A stretch of DNA of 11,225 bases from Acetobacteraceae bacterium (GTDB lineage Bacteria; Pseudomonadota; Alphaproteobacteria; Acetobacterales; Acetobacteraceae), in assembly GCA_030039695.1 (NCBI GenBank), contig JASHVB010000802.1, positions 1-11,225 on the forward strand, written 5' to 3'. Both the position numbers and the translations under genes were made by a program. Numbering within the stretch: position 1 is the stretch's first letter; each line of letters begins with the position of its first letter. Below the pieces are notes generated by a model. It ran no database searches. It was given only the letters and a program-made list of their open reading frames with translations, and was not told where the DNA came from. Shown one piece after another: positions 1 through 7,753 of the stretch.

Positions 1-237
1 GAAATCAAGATCGAAAGCGCGGATCTGTGTGAGTTGGCCTCCCGCCTCGCTGAACTGACGGAGCGGAACGTGACTGCCGCGGTGACCGATGCACCGGCGA
101 CGGAAGCCGGACGCGAAGAGCGCCTGCGCAACCCGGATGCGGAAGTCGCGTGCATCCTCTCCGTGGGCCGCGAAATCCGCGGGCATATCGCCGTCAACCC
201 GATTACGAGGCTTCCCAGGGCGCAAATCCTGGCCTAG
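1..237 (+). CDS. VapB-like antitoxin-family protein, copy 1 (5' end outside window)
   Basis: Frame 1 is open from the first base to a TAG at 235-237, so the start codon lies left of the window; by comparison with copy 2 only about three residues are missing. The visible N-terminus (EIKIESADLCELASRLAELT) matches residues 4-23 of the next gene at 11 of 20 positions, and the helical middle and the 'REI.RG' stretch also align. This is the layout of the Rv0623/VapB antitoxin family: a short beta strand, an 'LA..LAELTG' helix, then a charged helix. The usual 'TGE...AV..ALRER' core is eroded here (TERNVTAAVTDAPATEAGREER), and the tail ending LPRAQILA is unlike family tails. No PIN-domain VapC toxin follows. 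It may be a diverging or decaying duplicate of the next gene; DNA binding is expected from the family but not shown. An in-frame ATG at 34 exists but would remove the conserved start. Confidence 0.6.
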   Translation, partial: EIKIESADLCELASRLAELTERNVTAAVTDAPATEAGREERLRNPDAEVACILSVGREIRGHIAVNPITRLPRAQILA

Positions 238-276
238 AAGGCCGCCCACAACGCAGAAAACCCGAGGAAGACGCCC

Positions 277-522
277 ATGCGAGCCGAACTCCGGATCGAA
301 GGTGAGGATGCCTGCAGCTTGGCGGCGGAACTGGTTGAACTGACAGGAGAAAGCCTACACTGGGCGGTCGTCACGGCCCTCCGCGAGCGGTTTGAACGCG
401 AACGCGCCCGCCGCGACTGGCAGGACCGCATCATGGACATCACGCGGGAGATCGCCCGCGGCCTGCCCGCCGGCCCGGCCAACGACCACGCCGCGTACGC
501 GGGACGCGCATTGGCAGGGTAA
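277..522 (+). CDS. VapB-like (Rv0623-family) antitoxin homologue, copy 2
   Basis: This is an 81-residue protein with a strong ribosome site, GAGGAAG at 264-270, six bases before the ATG. Residues 1-35 carry the VapB/Rv0623 pattern: ELRIE strand, 'LAAELVELTGES', 'AV.TALRERFERERAR', then a charged helix to about residue 60. Such proteins are dimeric DNA-binding antitoxins that normally repress their own operon and use the C-terminal tail to block a VapC PIN RNase. The tail here (NDHAAYAGRALAG) only faintly resembles the usual 'DE..YDE.GLP' toxin-binding end, and no toxin gene lies next to it: glyS begins 22 nt after the stop. Together with copy 1 it sits in what looks like the glycyl-tRNA synthetase operon. 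I infer a solitary regulator or a relic of a lost toxin-antitoxin pair. Family assignment is by pattern only. Confidence 0.65.
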   Translation: MRAELRIEGEDACSLAAELVELTGESLHWAVVTALRERFERERARRDWQDRIMDITREIARGLPAGPANDHAAYAGRALAG

Positions 523-544
523 GGGACCACAGCAAGGACGCCGC

Positions 545-2602
545 ATGCCGGAACTCTTTCTGGAACTTTTCAGCGAGGAGATTCCGGCGCGCATGCAGGC
601 CCGCGCGGCCGACGATCTCGCACGGCTGACAGCGGACGCACTGGTGGCGCTGTCGCCCGCATCGGTCCGTACGTTCCACGGCCCCCGCCGGATCGCTCTC
701 GCCGCCGAGGTCGCCTGCCAGGTCGCCGCTGCCAGCACGACCGAACGTGGCCCGCGCACCGGCGCCCCCGAGCAGGCGCTGACCGGCTTCCTGCGCAAAC
801 ATAACGCGACGAAGGATCAACTTCGCCAGGACGCCGGATACTGGGTGCTGGAGAAATCTGCCGCCGTGCGGCCTGCCACGGAGCTGATCGCCTCCGTCCT
901 CCCTGCCCTGCTCCGCCGTTTCCCGTGGCCGAAATCCATGCGCTGGGGCTCCGGTAGCGACTTCACTTGGGTTCGCCCCCTTCGTCGCATCATCTGCATG
1001 CTCGATGGCGGTATCGTGCCGTTTGACCTCCGCGACGGTAACGATGACGGACACGGTCTCGCGGCCTCTAACCTGACCGAGGGCCACCGCTTTCACGCCC
1101 CCGGCGCTTTCCCGGTCCGCAACCAGGCCGACTGGCAGTCCCGGCTGCGCCAGCATCGCGTGCTGGCGGAAGCGGCCGAACGGCGTCAGGTCATCACCGA
1201 TGGCATTTCCTGCCTCGCCGCTGCCCATCAGCTTCAGGTGATCGACGACCCCGGCCTGCTCGACGAGGTAGCCGGCCTCGTAGAATGGCCGGTTCCATTA
1301 CTTGGTCGCATAGCGCCGGAGCACATGGACCTGCCGCCAGAGGTCATGCAGGTTTCCATGCGCGTGAACCAGCGCTACTTCGCGCTGCGCACACCCGACG
1401 GCAAACCCGCTCCCTATTTCGCCTTCGTCGCCAACGTGGAAGCAGAAGACGGCGGCGCCGCGATCATCGCGGGCAACGAGCGGGTACTGCGCGCCCGCTT
1501 CGCCGACGCAAGGCATTTCTGGGACCTCGACCGCAAGGCCCGACTGGAAGCGCGCGTGCCGCGGCTAGAGCATGTCACGTTTCACGCCAAACTCGGAACC
1601 CAGGGCGACCGTGCCGTGCGGTTGAAGCGCCTCGCGGCGCTGATCGCCCCGCATGTACGCGCGCCGATCAACGAGGCAGAACATGCCGCGGAGCTGGCAA
1701 AGGCCGATCTTGTCACTGGCATGGTCGGCGAATTCCCCGAACTTCAAGGCGTCATGGGCCGCTATTACGCCCTGCACGACGGTGAACCGCCCGAGATCGC
1801 CGACGCCATTCGTGACCATTACGCCCCCCGGGGGCCCAACGATGCCGTGCCGACTGCGCCGGTCTCTATCGCGGTCGCGCTGGCCGACAAGCTGGACCAG
1901 CTCGTCGGGTTCTTCGCCATCGGCGAGAAGCCGACCGGTGCGGGCGATTCCTACGCCCTGCGCCGCGCCGCACTCGGTATCATTCGAATCATTCGCGAAA
2001 ACGCCTTGCGGCTTCACCTGCTGCCGCTGATCGACGCCGCCAGCCATGGCTACCACCACGTCGGTGTGCATCCGACGCCGCCGCAGGACATCCTCGACTT
2101 CCTGGCCGATCGCCTGCGCGTCCAGCTGCGCGCCGAGGGCGCTCGTCACGACGTTCTCGCCGCCGTGTTCGCGGCCGGCGCCGATGACGACATTGTGCGA
2201 TTGCTGGCCCGCGCCGACGCGATCGCCGCGCTGCTGCGCTCACCGGAAGGTGCGGATCTGCTGACAGCCTACCGCCGCGCCGCCAACATATTGAGAATCG
2301 AGGAGAAAAAGGACGGGCCGCACAACGCCCCGCCCGACCCATCACGCCTGCTCGATCCCGCGGAGGTTGACCTGGACCGGTCGCTCCGCTCGGTCGATCA
2401 CGTAGTCCACCTCGTCCAACAGGAAGAGTTCGCGGCTGCCATGACGGAACTCGCGCGGTTGCGCGCGCCGCTCGACGCGTTCTTCGATCGCGTCACTGTC
2501 AACGCGCCCGAGGCCGATTTACGCCTCAATCGTTTGCGTCTTCTTAACCTCGTCCGGGGCAGTATGGACCGCCTCGCGGATTTCTCACGCATCGAAGGCT
2601 AG
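545..2602 (+). CDS. glyS: Glycine--tRNA ligase, beta subunit
   Basis: This is the beta chain of the bacterial alpha2-beta2 class II glycyl-tRNA synthetase in the cytoplasm. The alpha chain (glyQ) activates glycine; beta supplies most of the tRNA contacts and is essential for charging. The product is 685 residues, close to the family's usual 690. Conserved blocks run in order: MPELFLELFSEEIPARM at 1-17, FHGPRRIALAAE, KSMRWG, EGHRF at 179-183, LDEVAGLVEWPVPLLG, MRVNQRYFAL from 272, VLRARFADARHFWDLD, KADLVTGMVGEFPELQG from 386, ADKLDQLVGFFAIGEKPTG around 447-465, and a C-terminal DALR-type anticodon-binding region ending VNAPEADLRLNRLRLLNLV. The ATG at 545 is chosen because the protein begins exactly at the conserved MPELF..E and has AAGGA at 534-538 six bases upstream; the in-frame extension back to 392 would run through the preceding gene. 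No motif appears to be missing. Confidence 0.97.
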   Translation: MPELFLELFSEEIPARMQARAADDLARLTADALVALSPASVRTFHGPRRIALAAEVACQVAAASTTERGPRTGAPEQALTGFLRKHNATKDQLRQDAGYWVLEKSAAVRPATELIASVLPALLRRFPWPKSMRWGSGSDFTWVRPLRRIICMLDGGIVPFDLRDGNDDGHGLAASNLTEGHRFHAPGAFPVRNQADWQSRLRQHRVLAEAAERRQVITDGISCLAAAHQLQVIDDPGLLDEVAGLVEWPVPLLGRIAPEHMDLPPEVMQVSMRVNQRYFALRTPDGKPAPYFAFVANVEAEDGGAAIIAGNERVLRARFADARHFWDLDRKARLEARVPRLEHVTFHAKLGTQGDRAVRLKRLAALIAPHVRAPINEAEHAAELAKADLVTGMVGEFPELQGVMGRYYALHDGEPPEIADAIRDHYAPRGPNDAVPTAPVSIAVALADKLDQLVGFFAIGEKPTGAGDSYALRRAALGIIRIIRENALRLHLLPLIDAASHGYHHVGVHPTPPQDILDFLADRLRVQLRAEGARHDVLAAVFAAGADDDIVRLLARADAIAALLRSPEGADLLTAYRRAANILRIEEKKDGPHNAPPDPSRLLDPAEVDLDRSLRSVDHVVHLVQQEEFAAAMTELARLRAPLDAFFDRVTVNAPEADLRLNRLRLLNLVRGSMDRLADFSRIEG

Positions 2603-2612
2603 TGGGGTTGCC

Positions 2613-5282
2613 ATGACCAAGTGGGTGTACAGCTTCGGCGCCGGCCATAACGAGGGTCGCGCCGACATGAAAAATCTGCTCGGCGGCAAGGGCGCCAATC
2701 TCGCCGAGATGGCCTCGATCGGCTTGCCTGTGCCCCCCGGCTTTACCATCACCACCGAGGTCTGCACCGCGTTCTACGAAAAAAATCGGCGCTACCCAGG
2801 TGGGCTCGAGGCCGACGTGCGCGAGGCGCTCTCTGAAGTAGAAAAGGCCGTGGGACGCAAGTTCGGCGACGCGAAAAACCCGCTGCTGGTGTCGGTGCGC
2901 TCCGGCGCGCGCGTATCGATGCCGGGAATGATGGACACGGTATTGAACCTTGGCTTGAACGATCAGACCGTCGACGGCCTGGCACTGGCCGCCGATGACC
3001 CGCGCTTTGCCTGGGACTCCTACCGCCGCTTCATACAGATGTATGGCTCGGTCGTGCTCGGCATCGATCACCACAATTTCGAAGAGATCATCGACCATGC
3101 CAAGCTCGCCGCCGACGTGACCGAGGATACCGCCCTGACGGCGCAGGACTGGCAGCATGTCGTGGACGCCTACAAGGACCTGGTCCGGCGCGACACCGGA
3201 AAGCCATTCCCCCAGGAGCCGCGTGAGCAATTGTGGGGCGCCATAGGCGCCGTGTTCGGAAGCTGGATGAACCACCGTGCCATCACCTACCGCAAGCTAC
3301 ACGACATTCCTGCTGACTGGGGCACGGCAGTAAACGTGCAGGCAATGGTCTATGGCAACATGGGCGATGACTGTGCCACCGGTGTGTGCTTCACCCGCGA
3401 TCCGTCCACCGGTGAGAACGCGTTCTACGGCGAATACCTGGTGAATGCCCAGGGCGAGGATGTGGTCGCCGGCATCCGCACGCCGCAACCTGTCTCCAAG
3501 GCCAACGCCAAACCCGGCGAGACACCGATGGAAGTGGTGATGCCCGAGGCGTATCGCGATCTGCTGCGCGTGCGTGAGACACTGGAAAAACACTATCGCG
3601 ACATGCAGGACCTGGAATTCACGGTTCAGCAGAACAAGTTGTACATGTTACAGACAAGAAATGGCAAGCGCACCACCGCCGCCAGCCTGAAGATGGCGGT
3701 TGACATGGCGCGCGAGGGCCTGATCGACGAGGCCGAGGCGGTATGCCGCGTCAATGCCTCATCGCTCGACCAGTTGCTGCATCCGACGCTGGACCCGAAA
3801 GCTTCGCGCACCTTGCTTGCCCGCGGCCTGCCCGCCAGCCCGGGAGCTGCCTCCGGCACCGTGGTGTTCTCCGCAGACGAAGCGGAAAGCCGTGCGCAGA
3901 GAGGCGAGGCGATTATCCTGGTGCGCGTCGAAACCAGCCCCGAGGATATCCACGGCATGCACGCCGCGCGCGGCATCCTGACCACGCGCGGTGGCATGAC
4001 CAGCCACGCGGCCGTCGTGGCGCGCGGCATGGGCCGGCCCTGCGTTGCGGGCGCCAGCGATGTGACCGTCGATTACAACGCGCAGACCCTGACCGCCGCC
4101 GGCCGGACCGTGCGCGCCGGCGACACCATCACGTTGGATGGCGCCACGGGGGAAGTGTTCCTTGGCACCGTGGCGAAGGTCGAGCCGGCGATGTCGAAGG
4201 ACTTCGCCACGCTGATGGGCTGGGCCGACAAGGCGCGCCGACTCGGCGTACGTGCCAATGCGGAAACCCCGCTGGATGCGGAAACCGCTCGCAAGTTCGG
4301 CGCCGAGGGGATCGGGCTGTCGCGCACCGAGCATATGTTCTTCGATCCCAAGCGCATCGGGGCGGTGCGGCAGATGATCATGGCGAGCGACGAGGCGGGC
4401 CGCCGTGCGGCGCTCGCGCGCTTGCTGCCGTTCCAGCGCGATGATTTCCACGAACTGTTCACCATCATGGCCGGCCTGCCGGTGACGATCCGCTTGCTGG
4501 ATCCGCCGTTGCACGAATTCCTGCCGCATGCGGATGCGGAGATGGAGGAAGTGGCGGAGGGACTCGGTACCGATGTGGCGACAATCCGCCGCCGCGCCGC
4601 GGAGTTGGCGGAGGCCAACCCGATGTTGGGTCATCGCGGCTGCCGCCTCGGAATTTCCTTCCCAGAGATCTACGAAATGCAGGCCCGGGCGATTTTCGAG
4701 GGCGCGCTGGCGGTGGCGACGGCAACCGGCAAGCCGCCGCATCCGGAGATCATGATCCCGCTTGTTGCCACGCGCCGTGAGCTAGAGATCACCCGCGCCC
4801 AAGTGGACAAGGTTGCGGCGGAAGTGTTCGCCGAGAACGGGCGGAAGATCGACTATAGCGTCGGCACGATGATCGAATTGCCACGCGCAGCGCTGGTCGC
4901 CGACAAGATCGCCGAGCTCGCCGACTTCTTCAGCTTCGGCACCAATGACTTGACACAGACCGTGTTCGGTCTGTCGCGCGACGACGCCGGCAAGTTTCTG
5001 CCGAAATATGTGGAAGCTGGAATTCTGCCCAAAGACCCGTTCGTCTCGATCGACGCGGAAGGGGTCGGCGAAATGATGCGCATCGGCGCAGAGAAAGGCC
5101 GATCGGTGAAGAACGATCTGAAGCTCGGCATCTGCGGGGAGCATGGCGGCGACCCGGCCTCGATCGCGCTGTGCGAGAAGCTGGGTCTGGATTATGTGTC
5201 CTGCAGCCCGTACCGCGTGCCGGTGGCGCGCTTGGCGGCCGCGCAGGCGGCGCTGGGCTCGGAGGCGGACCGAACGGCATAA
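2613..5282 (+). CDS. ppdK: Pyruvate, phosphate dikinase
   Basis: PPDK reversibly interconverts pyruvate, ATP and Pi with PEP, AMP and PPi in the cytosol, so it can serve gluconeogenesis or PPi-linked glycolysis. The 889-residue product has the full three-part layout. The N-terminal ATP-grasp domain (about 1-350) has GGKGANLAEM, SVRSGA with Arg96, Asp333/Glu335 and Gln347. The central swivelling domain has TTRGGMTSHAAVVARGMG with phospho-carrier His465 and Thr463, the position phosphorylated by the PDRP regulator in other bacteria. The C-terminal PEP-utilising barrel has Arg571, Arg627, GHRGCRLG at 673-680, Glu755, GTNDLTQT at 776-783 and catalytic Cys841 in GICGEHGGDP. These match the catalytic residues of the Clostridium symbiosum enzyme with a steady offset of about +10, so the enzyme should be active. 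It starts 10 nt after glyS with only a weak GGGG ribosome site, suggesting translational coupling. A glyS-ppdK pair is common in alphaproteobacteria. No PDRP gene is in the window. Confidence 0.98.
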   Translation: MTKWVYSFGAGHNEGRADMKNLLGGKGANLAEMASIGLPVPPGFTITTEVCTAFYEKNRRYPGGLEADVREALSEVEKAVGRKFGDAKNPLLVSVRSGARVSMPGMMDTVLNLGLNDQTVDGLALAADDPRFAWDSYRRFIQMYGSVVLGIDHHNFEEIIDHAKLAADVTEDTALTAQDWQHVVDAYKDLVRRDTGKPFPQEPREQLWGAIGAVFGSWMNHRAITYRKLHDIPADWGTAVNVQAMVYGNMGDDCATGVCFTRDPSTGENAFYGEYLVNAQGEDVVAGIRTPQPVSKANAKPGETPMEVVMPEAYRDLLRVRETLEKHYRDMQDLEFTVQQNKLYMLQTRNGKRTTAASLKMAVDMAREGLIDEAEAVCRVNASSLDQLLHPTLDPKASRTLLARGLPASPGAASGTVVFSADEAESRAQRGEAIILVRVETSPEDIHGMHAARGILTTRGGMTSHAAVVARGMGRPCVAGASDVTVDYNAQTLTAAGRTVRAGDTITLDGATGEVFLGTVAKVEPAMSKDFATLMGWADKARRLGVRANAETPLDAETARKFGAEGIGLSRTEHMFFDPKRIGAVRQMIMASDEAGRRAALARLLPFQRDDFHELFTIMAGLPVTIRLLDPPLHEFLPHADAEMEEVAEGLGTDVATIRRRAAELAEANPMLGHRGCRLGISFPEIYEMQARAIFEGALAVATATGKPPHPEIMIPLVATRRELEITRAQVDKVAAEVFAENGRKIDYSVGTMIELPRAALVADKIAELADFFSFGTNDLTQTVFGLSRDDAGKFLPKYVEAGILPKDPFVSIDAEGVGEMMRIGAEKGRSVKNDLKLGICGEHGGDPASIALCEKLGLDYVSCSPYRVPVARLAAAQAALGSEADRTA

Positions 5283-5417
5283 CGGCCGGACGCCGCTGGC
5301 CTGGCCGCGGCAGGAATGCCCGCACGTCAGTCGCGCTGCCCAGCCGATGATGCTGCTGGGGCTCCTCCTGCGACGGGAATACCAGCAATACGTTACGGTC
5401 TCGATAGAAGATCCCTG

Positions 5418-5560
5418 TGAGACGGTGACGCTCCCCAGGACCTCTGCGGTGTCCGCGCAGACGGCATCGACAGAACCCTTGGCCGCCTTCCGGCCAGGGC
5501 TTCAGCTTGGCAAAGAACCGTTCGTCGGGTTCAGGGCCTGAGTGCCGCCGTGCAACAGTG
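5418..5560 (-). pseudogene. Degenerate C-terminal fragment of an IS630-type (DDE_3) transposase
   Basis: Read on the minus strand, 5544-5500 encodes HSGPEPDERFFAKLK. After a shift of reading frame, 5492-5418 encodes RKAAKGSVDAVCADTAEV followed by LGSVTVS. Joined, these reproduce the C-terminal signature of IS630-family DDE_3 transposases, roughly 'YSPDLNPIEQVFAKLKTLLRKAA.RTVEA...'. The Glu of NPIE, the third catalytic acid, is still readable. Bases that look lost are one T in the NPIE codons and about two bases between FAKLK and RKAA, so no continuous frame exists. Homology before 5544 fades within about 15 bases, and nothing resembling the rest of the transposase or terminal inverted repeats is visible. 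It fills most of the gap between convergent ppdK and the ProXp-ala gene. I see no convincing T-tailed terminator elsewhere in 5283-5611, only a GC stem at 5292-5311 without a T run. Confidence 0.6.
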
Positions 5561-5611
5561 TGCTCTCTCGCGCCGCGACCGCCCCTCAACCTCAACCGCC
5601 GCAGTCGCCCG

Positions 5612-6115
5612 TTACTCGCCCGGTTCCAGCAGCCGGACGAGGACTGGCTCGTAGCCCAGTGCACGCACGAAACGCACCAGATCGGCCGAGCGCAGCGTTG
5701 TGGACGCAGCATTGTGCAACGGGTGGAAATTTACCCACTCGCTGTCCAGCATCTCCTGGTCAAGAATGACGTTGACTCGGCGCTCTGTGTCATTGATCAG
5801 ACCAAACGGCGTCACTGAGCCTGGCGTCAGTTGCAGCACCGCCTGCAGCACGTCTGGCTTCGCGAAGGAAAATCGCGGCGCACCCAGCGTCTTTTCCAAC
5901 CACCCCAGATCGGCGCGCTTGTCAGCTGGCATGACGACGAGCCAGATGCCACCCTTGCGGTCTTTGATGAACAGGTTCTTGCAGTGCAGGCCGGGGATCT
6001 GGTCGTGCCAGGGGCGGCCTTCCTCGACGGTAAAGAACGGCGGATGGGTGACCGTACTGTGGGCGATGCCCAGCCGGTCGAGAAAGGCGAACAGTTCGTC
6101 GGGCGTGGCGGGCAC
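5612..6115 (-). CDS. ProXp-ala-type prolyl-tRNA editing deacylase (YbaK/PrdX family)
   Basis: This is a free-standing trans-editing enzyme expected to hydrolyse Ala-tRNA(Pro) formed by mistake by prolyl-tRNA synthetase. The 167 residues cover one YbaK/aminoacyl-tRNA-deacylase domain. Visible hallmarks are GLHCKNLFIKD with Lys46-Asn47, the loop GSVTPFGLIND (99-109) carrying the GxxxP motif, and NFHPLHNAA with His131. These correspond, one residue shifted, to Lys45, Asn46 and His130 discussed for the Caulobacter crescentus enzyme, so ProXp-ala fits better than the Cys-tRNA(Pro)-clearing YbaK subgroup. The start is GTG (complement of 6113-6115), giving the usual family length; there is no clear ribosome site, consistent with coupling to the transporter gene ending 20 nt upstream. 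It converges on ppdK across the transposase scrap. The family call is firm; the exact substrate is inferred. Confidence 0.92.
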   Translation of the reverse strand: MPATPDELFAFLDRLGIAHSTVTHPPFFTVEEGRPWHDQIPGLHCKNLFIKDRKGGIWLVVMPADKRADLGWLEKTLGAPRFSFAKPDVLQAVLQLTPGSVTPFGLINDTERRVNVILDQEMLDSEWVNFHPLHNAASTTLRSADLVRFVRALGYEPVLVRLLEPGE

Positions 6116-6135
6116 GGGACGCTCAGGGCAGCCTG

Positions 6136-7359
6136 CTAGTCAGCCGCCGCCAACGCCCGCCGCCCGACAACGTGCGGCGCCGTTTCGGTCACACCGATCA
6201 CCATAGCGGCCATCAGGATCTGCGCCCCGACGGCCAGCCACAGCGCAGCCGCAAGCCCGAACCGGTCGGCCACGATACCGCCGACCACTGGCATCAACGC
6301 GGTGCCCATCACCACTGCGAAGAAATTGGTCATCCCCAAGGCCGCGCCACGCATTTCGACCGGCACTGCCTCGCTGACACAGGTGGCGATGACAATAGGA
6401 CCGAGGCCGAAACCGAAAAACCCACTCGCCCCGGCCAGCCACCGCATGTCACTGATATCAAAGTTGCCAGTCAGATAAATCGCGAGCGTCGTCGCGCACA
6501 GCATTGCGCTCAGGATGACGACCGGGCGCCGGCCAAGAAAATCCGACGCCAGCGGCAGCACCACCTGCCCCGCTGTTCCCGCCAACCCCCAAGCCGCTAC
6601 CACGGTTCCCGCCTGAACCAGACTGAACCCGCGAATCTTTGTCAGGAACAACACGTTGTAGCCGATCGAAAGCTGCAGCCAGGCGAGCGTCGCACAGCCC
6701 ATCAGCGTAATCAGCAGCACGGACCGCCCACGCAACAGTTCCAGCGTGGCGCGCCATTCAATACCGCGGCGTCCGCTGTGGGAGGAAGGCTCGCGCATGA
6801 CTGCAAACAACGCGATGAAGATAACGGCGGTGATCATGCCGATGATCGGGAACACCCAGCGCCAGCCAAGCCGCGTCGCCAGCGAGGTGACGATCAGCGC
6901 GCCGAGGCCGACGCCAAAGAAGCTGTAGCCCGCGTTGTACAGCGCCTGGTTCACGCCGCGGCGCCGCGGCGCGGCTTCCTCGCTGATCGTCGCCTGGCCG
7001 ACGGACCAGCCGATGCCGTCGCCAAGACCCACCAGGTCACGCACGATGAACATCGACAGGAAATTCCAGGTCGCGCCCATCGCAGCGGTGGCGAGCGCGG
7101 TGAAGGCCACGGCGGGGAGCAGTACGGCGCGGCGGCCTCGGTTGTCGGACAGCCAGCCGCCGATCCAACTGCTGAACGCCCAGGTGATCGAGGTGCCGGA
7201 GATCAACAGCCCCGCCTGCCAGAGCTGCATGTGGAACAGCGGGACGATGATCGGGAAGATGAAGCCGATGCCGACGCGGTTGAGACCGATGCAGCCCCAA
7301 AACAAGACCAGCAGTACCATGATGGTGACTTCATAGCCGGCCGATCGACGGCTAGGCAT
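6136..7359 (-). CDS. Major facilitator superfamily transporter
   Basis: This 407-residue protein is dominated by hydrophobic helices separated by short charged loops, consistent with the 12-helix MFS fold in the inner membrane. Examples are the first span at about 12-40 (VLLVLFWGCIGLNRVGIGF), a long span before GGWLSDNRGRRAVL, and further spans to about residue 395. The loop GGWLSDNRGRR is the MFS signature between helices 2 and 3, and its half-repeat counterpart LASDFLGRRPVV lies before helix 9. The central cytoplasmic loop is around MREPSSHSGRRGIEWR. The ATG at 7359-7357 has a very good ribosome site (GAGGAGAG, complement of 7367-7374) seven bases away. The substrate cannot be read from the sequence; organic-acid or sugar-phosphate transport are possible guesses only. 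It is divergent from hisS and probably cotranscribed with the ProXp-ala gene; no functional link between the two is evident. Confidence 0.9.
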   Translation of the reverse strand: MPSRRSAGYEVTIMVLLVLFWGCIGLNRVGIGFIFPIIVPLFHMQLWQAGLLISGTSITWAFSSWIGGWLSDNRGRRAVLLPAVAFTALATAAMGATWNFLSMFIVRDLVGLGDGIGWSVGQATISEEAAPRRRGVNQALYNAGYSFFGVGLGALIVTSLATRLGWRWVFPIIGMITAVIFIALFAVMREPSSHSGRRGIEWRATLELLRGRSVLLITLMGCATLAWLQLSIGYNVLFLTKIRGFSLVQAGTVVAAWGLAGTAGQVVLPLASDFLGRRPVVILSAMLCATTLAIYLTGNFDISDMRWLAGASGFFGFGLGPIVIATCVSEAVPVEMRGAALGMTNFFAVVMGTALMPVVGGIVADRFGLAAALWLAVGAQILMAAMVIGVTETAPHVVGRRALAAAD

Positions 7360-7753
7360 GGGCGCACTCTCCTCGGCGTTGCCGTTGCGTGACGTTTAGC
7401 CGATCCGGAGGTGGCGGCAAGGTGGCAGGCGGACCAGCATCGCCCGCGCGGGCGGTGTTCATAACGCTCCGTTGATGGGACCGGACGCCGTCGGGACGGA
7501 TGCAATGATCCGCGGGACCGGCACGGGCCGGGAACCGACGCCCGGGTCTGATTTCTTGAACAGGCGCGCTGCGATTGACGGTGCGCCACCGCTCGCTACG
7601 AGGGCCGCACGATCATGTTGTCGCTCGGCAACTGGTTGCGGCGTCTGGGCCCGCGGCAGCCCCTCGGCGCCGTCGCACCCCCCCACCATTGACAACGCAC
7701 CATGCTTTGCCCAGTCGCACAGGCGACAACGCAACCCTATCTACCGAAATCCC
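7360..7753. other. Divergent intergenic region between the MFS gene and hisS
   Basis: These 394 bases separate two divergent genes and should hold both promoters, but no convincing pair of boxes is seen. On the + strand there is a perfect -35-like TTGACA at 7689-7694, with nothing like a -10 at the right distance, and TTGACG at 7575-7580 followed 16 bases later by TACGAG, a poor -10. A 14-base GC palindrome lies at 7441-7454 (CGCCCGCGCGGGCG). hisS lacks a clear Shine-Dalgarno sequence. A 25-codon frame (ATG 7615, stop 7690-7692) is too short to call. Other frames here are compositionally poor and match no family I recognise. Confidence 0.35.

Noticed and set aside
392..544. 51-codon N-terminal extension of glyS
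   Set aside because: It overlaps the VapB-like gene in another frame; conserved GlyRS beta sequence starts exactly at the ATG at 545, which has its own ribosome site.
3759..4742. 327-codon minus-strand open frame inside ppdK
   Set aside because: PPDK is continuous with all catalytic residues in the + frame; the antisense frame shows only shadow composition.
5292..5311. GC hairpin after ppdK as a terminator
   Set aside because: The stem is only 5 bp with a 10-base loop and no T run follows; not a Rho-independent terminator.
6172..7392. 406-codon + strand open frame antisense to the MFS gene
   Set aside because: It mirrors the transporter codon by codon, is full of His, Gln, Arg and Asp with no fold-like pattern, and the minus-strand frame has clear membrane helices, MFS loops and a strong ribosome site.
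7615..7692. 25-codon possible leader peptide upstream of hisS
   Set aside because: GAGGG is about ten bases away, only two His codons occur at the very end, and no attenuator hairpin with a T run follows; too short to support.
7689..7717. hisS promoter from the perfect TTGACA
   Set aside because: The bases 16-18 downstream (CAGTCG region) do not resemble a -10 box, so I keep it only as a note on the intergenic region.
7459..7734. 91-codon minus-strand frame between the MFS gene and hisS
   Set aside because: No recognisable domain and no clear ribosome site; it covers the region where both promoters must lie.
7472..7753. 94-codon N-terminal extension of hisS
   Set aside because: No HisRS similarity before [12 protein letters not shown]; the extension is low-quality sequence through the intergenic region.
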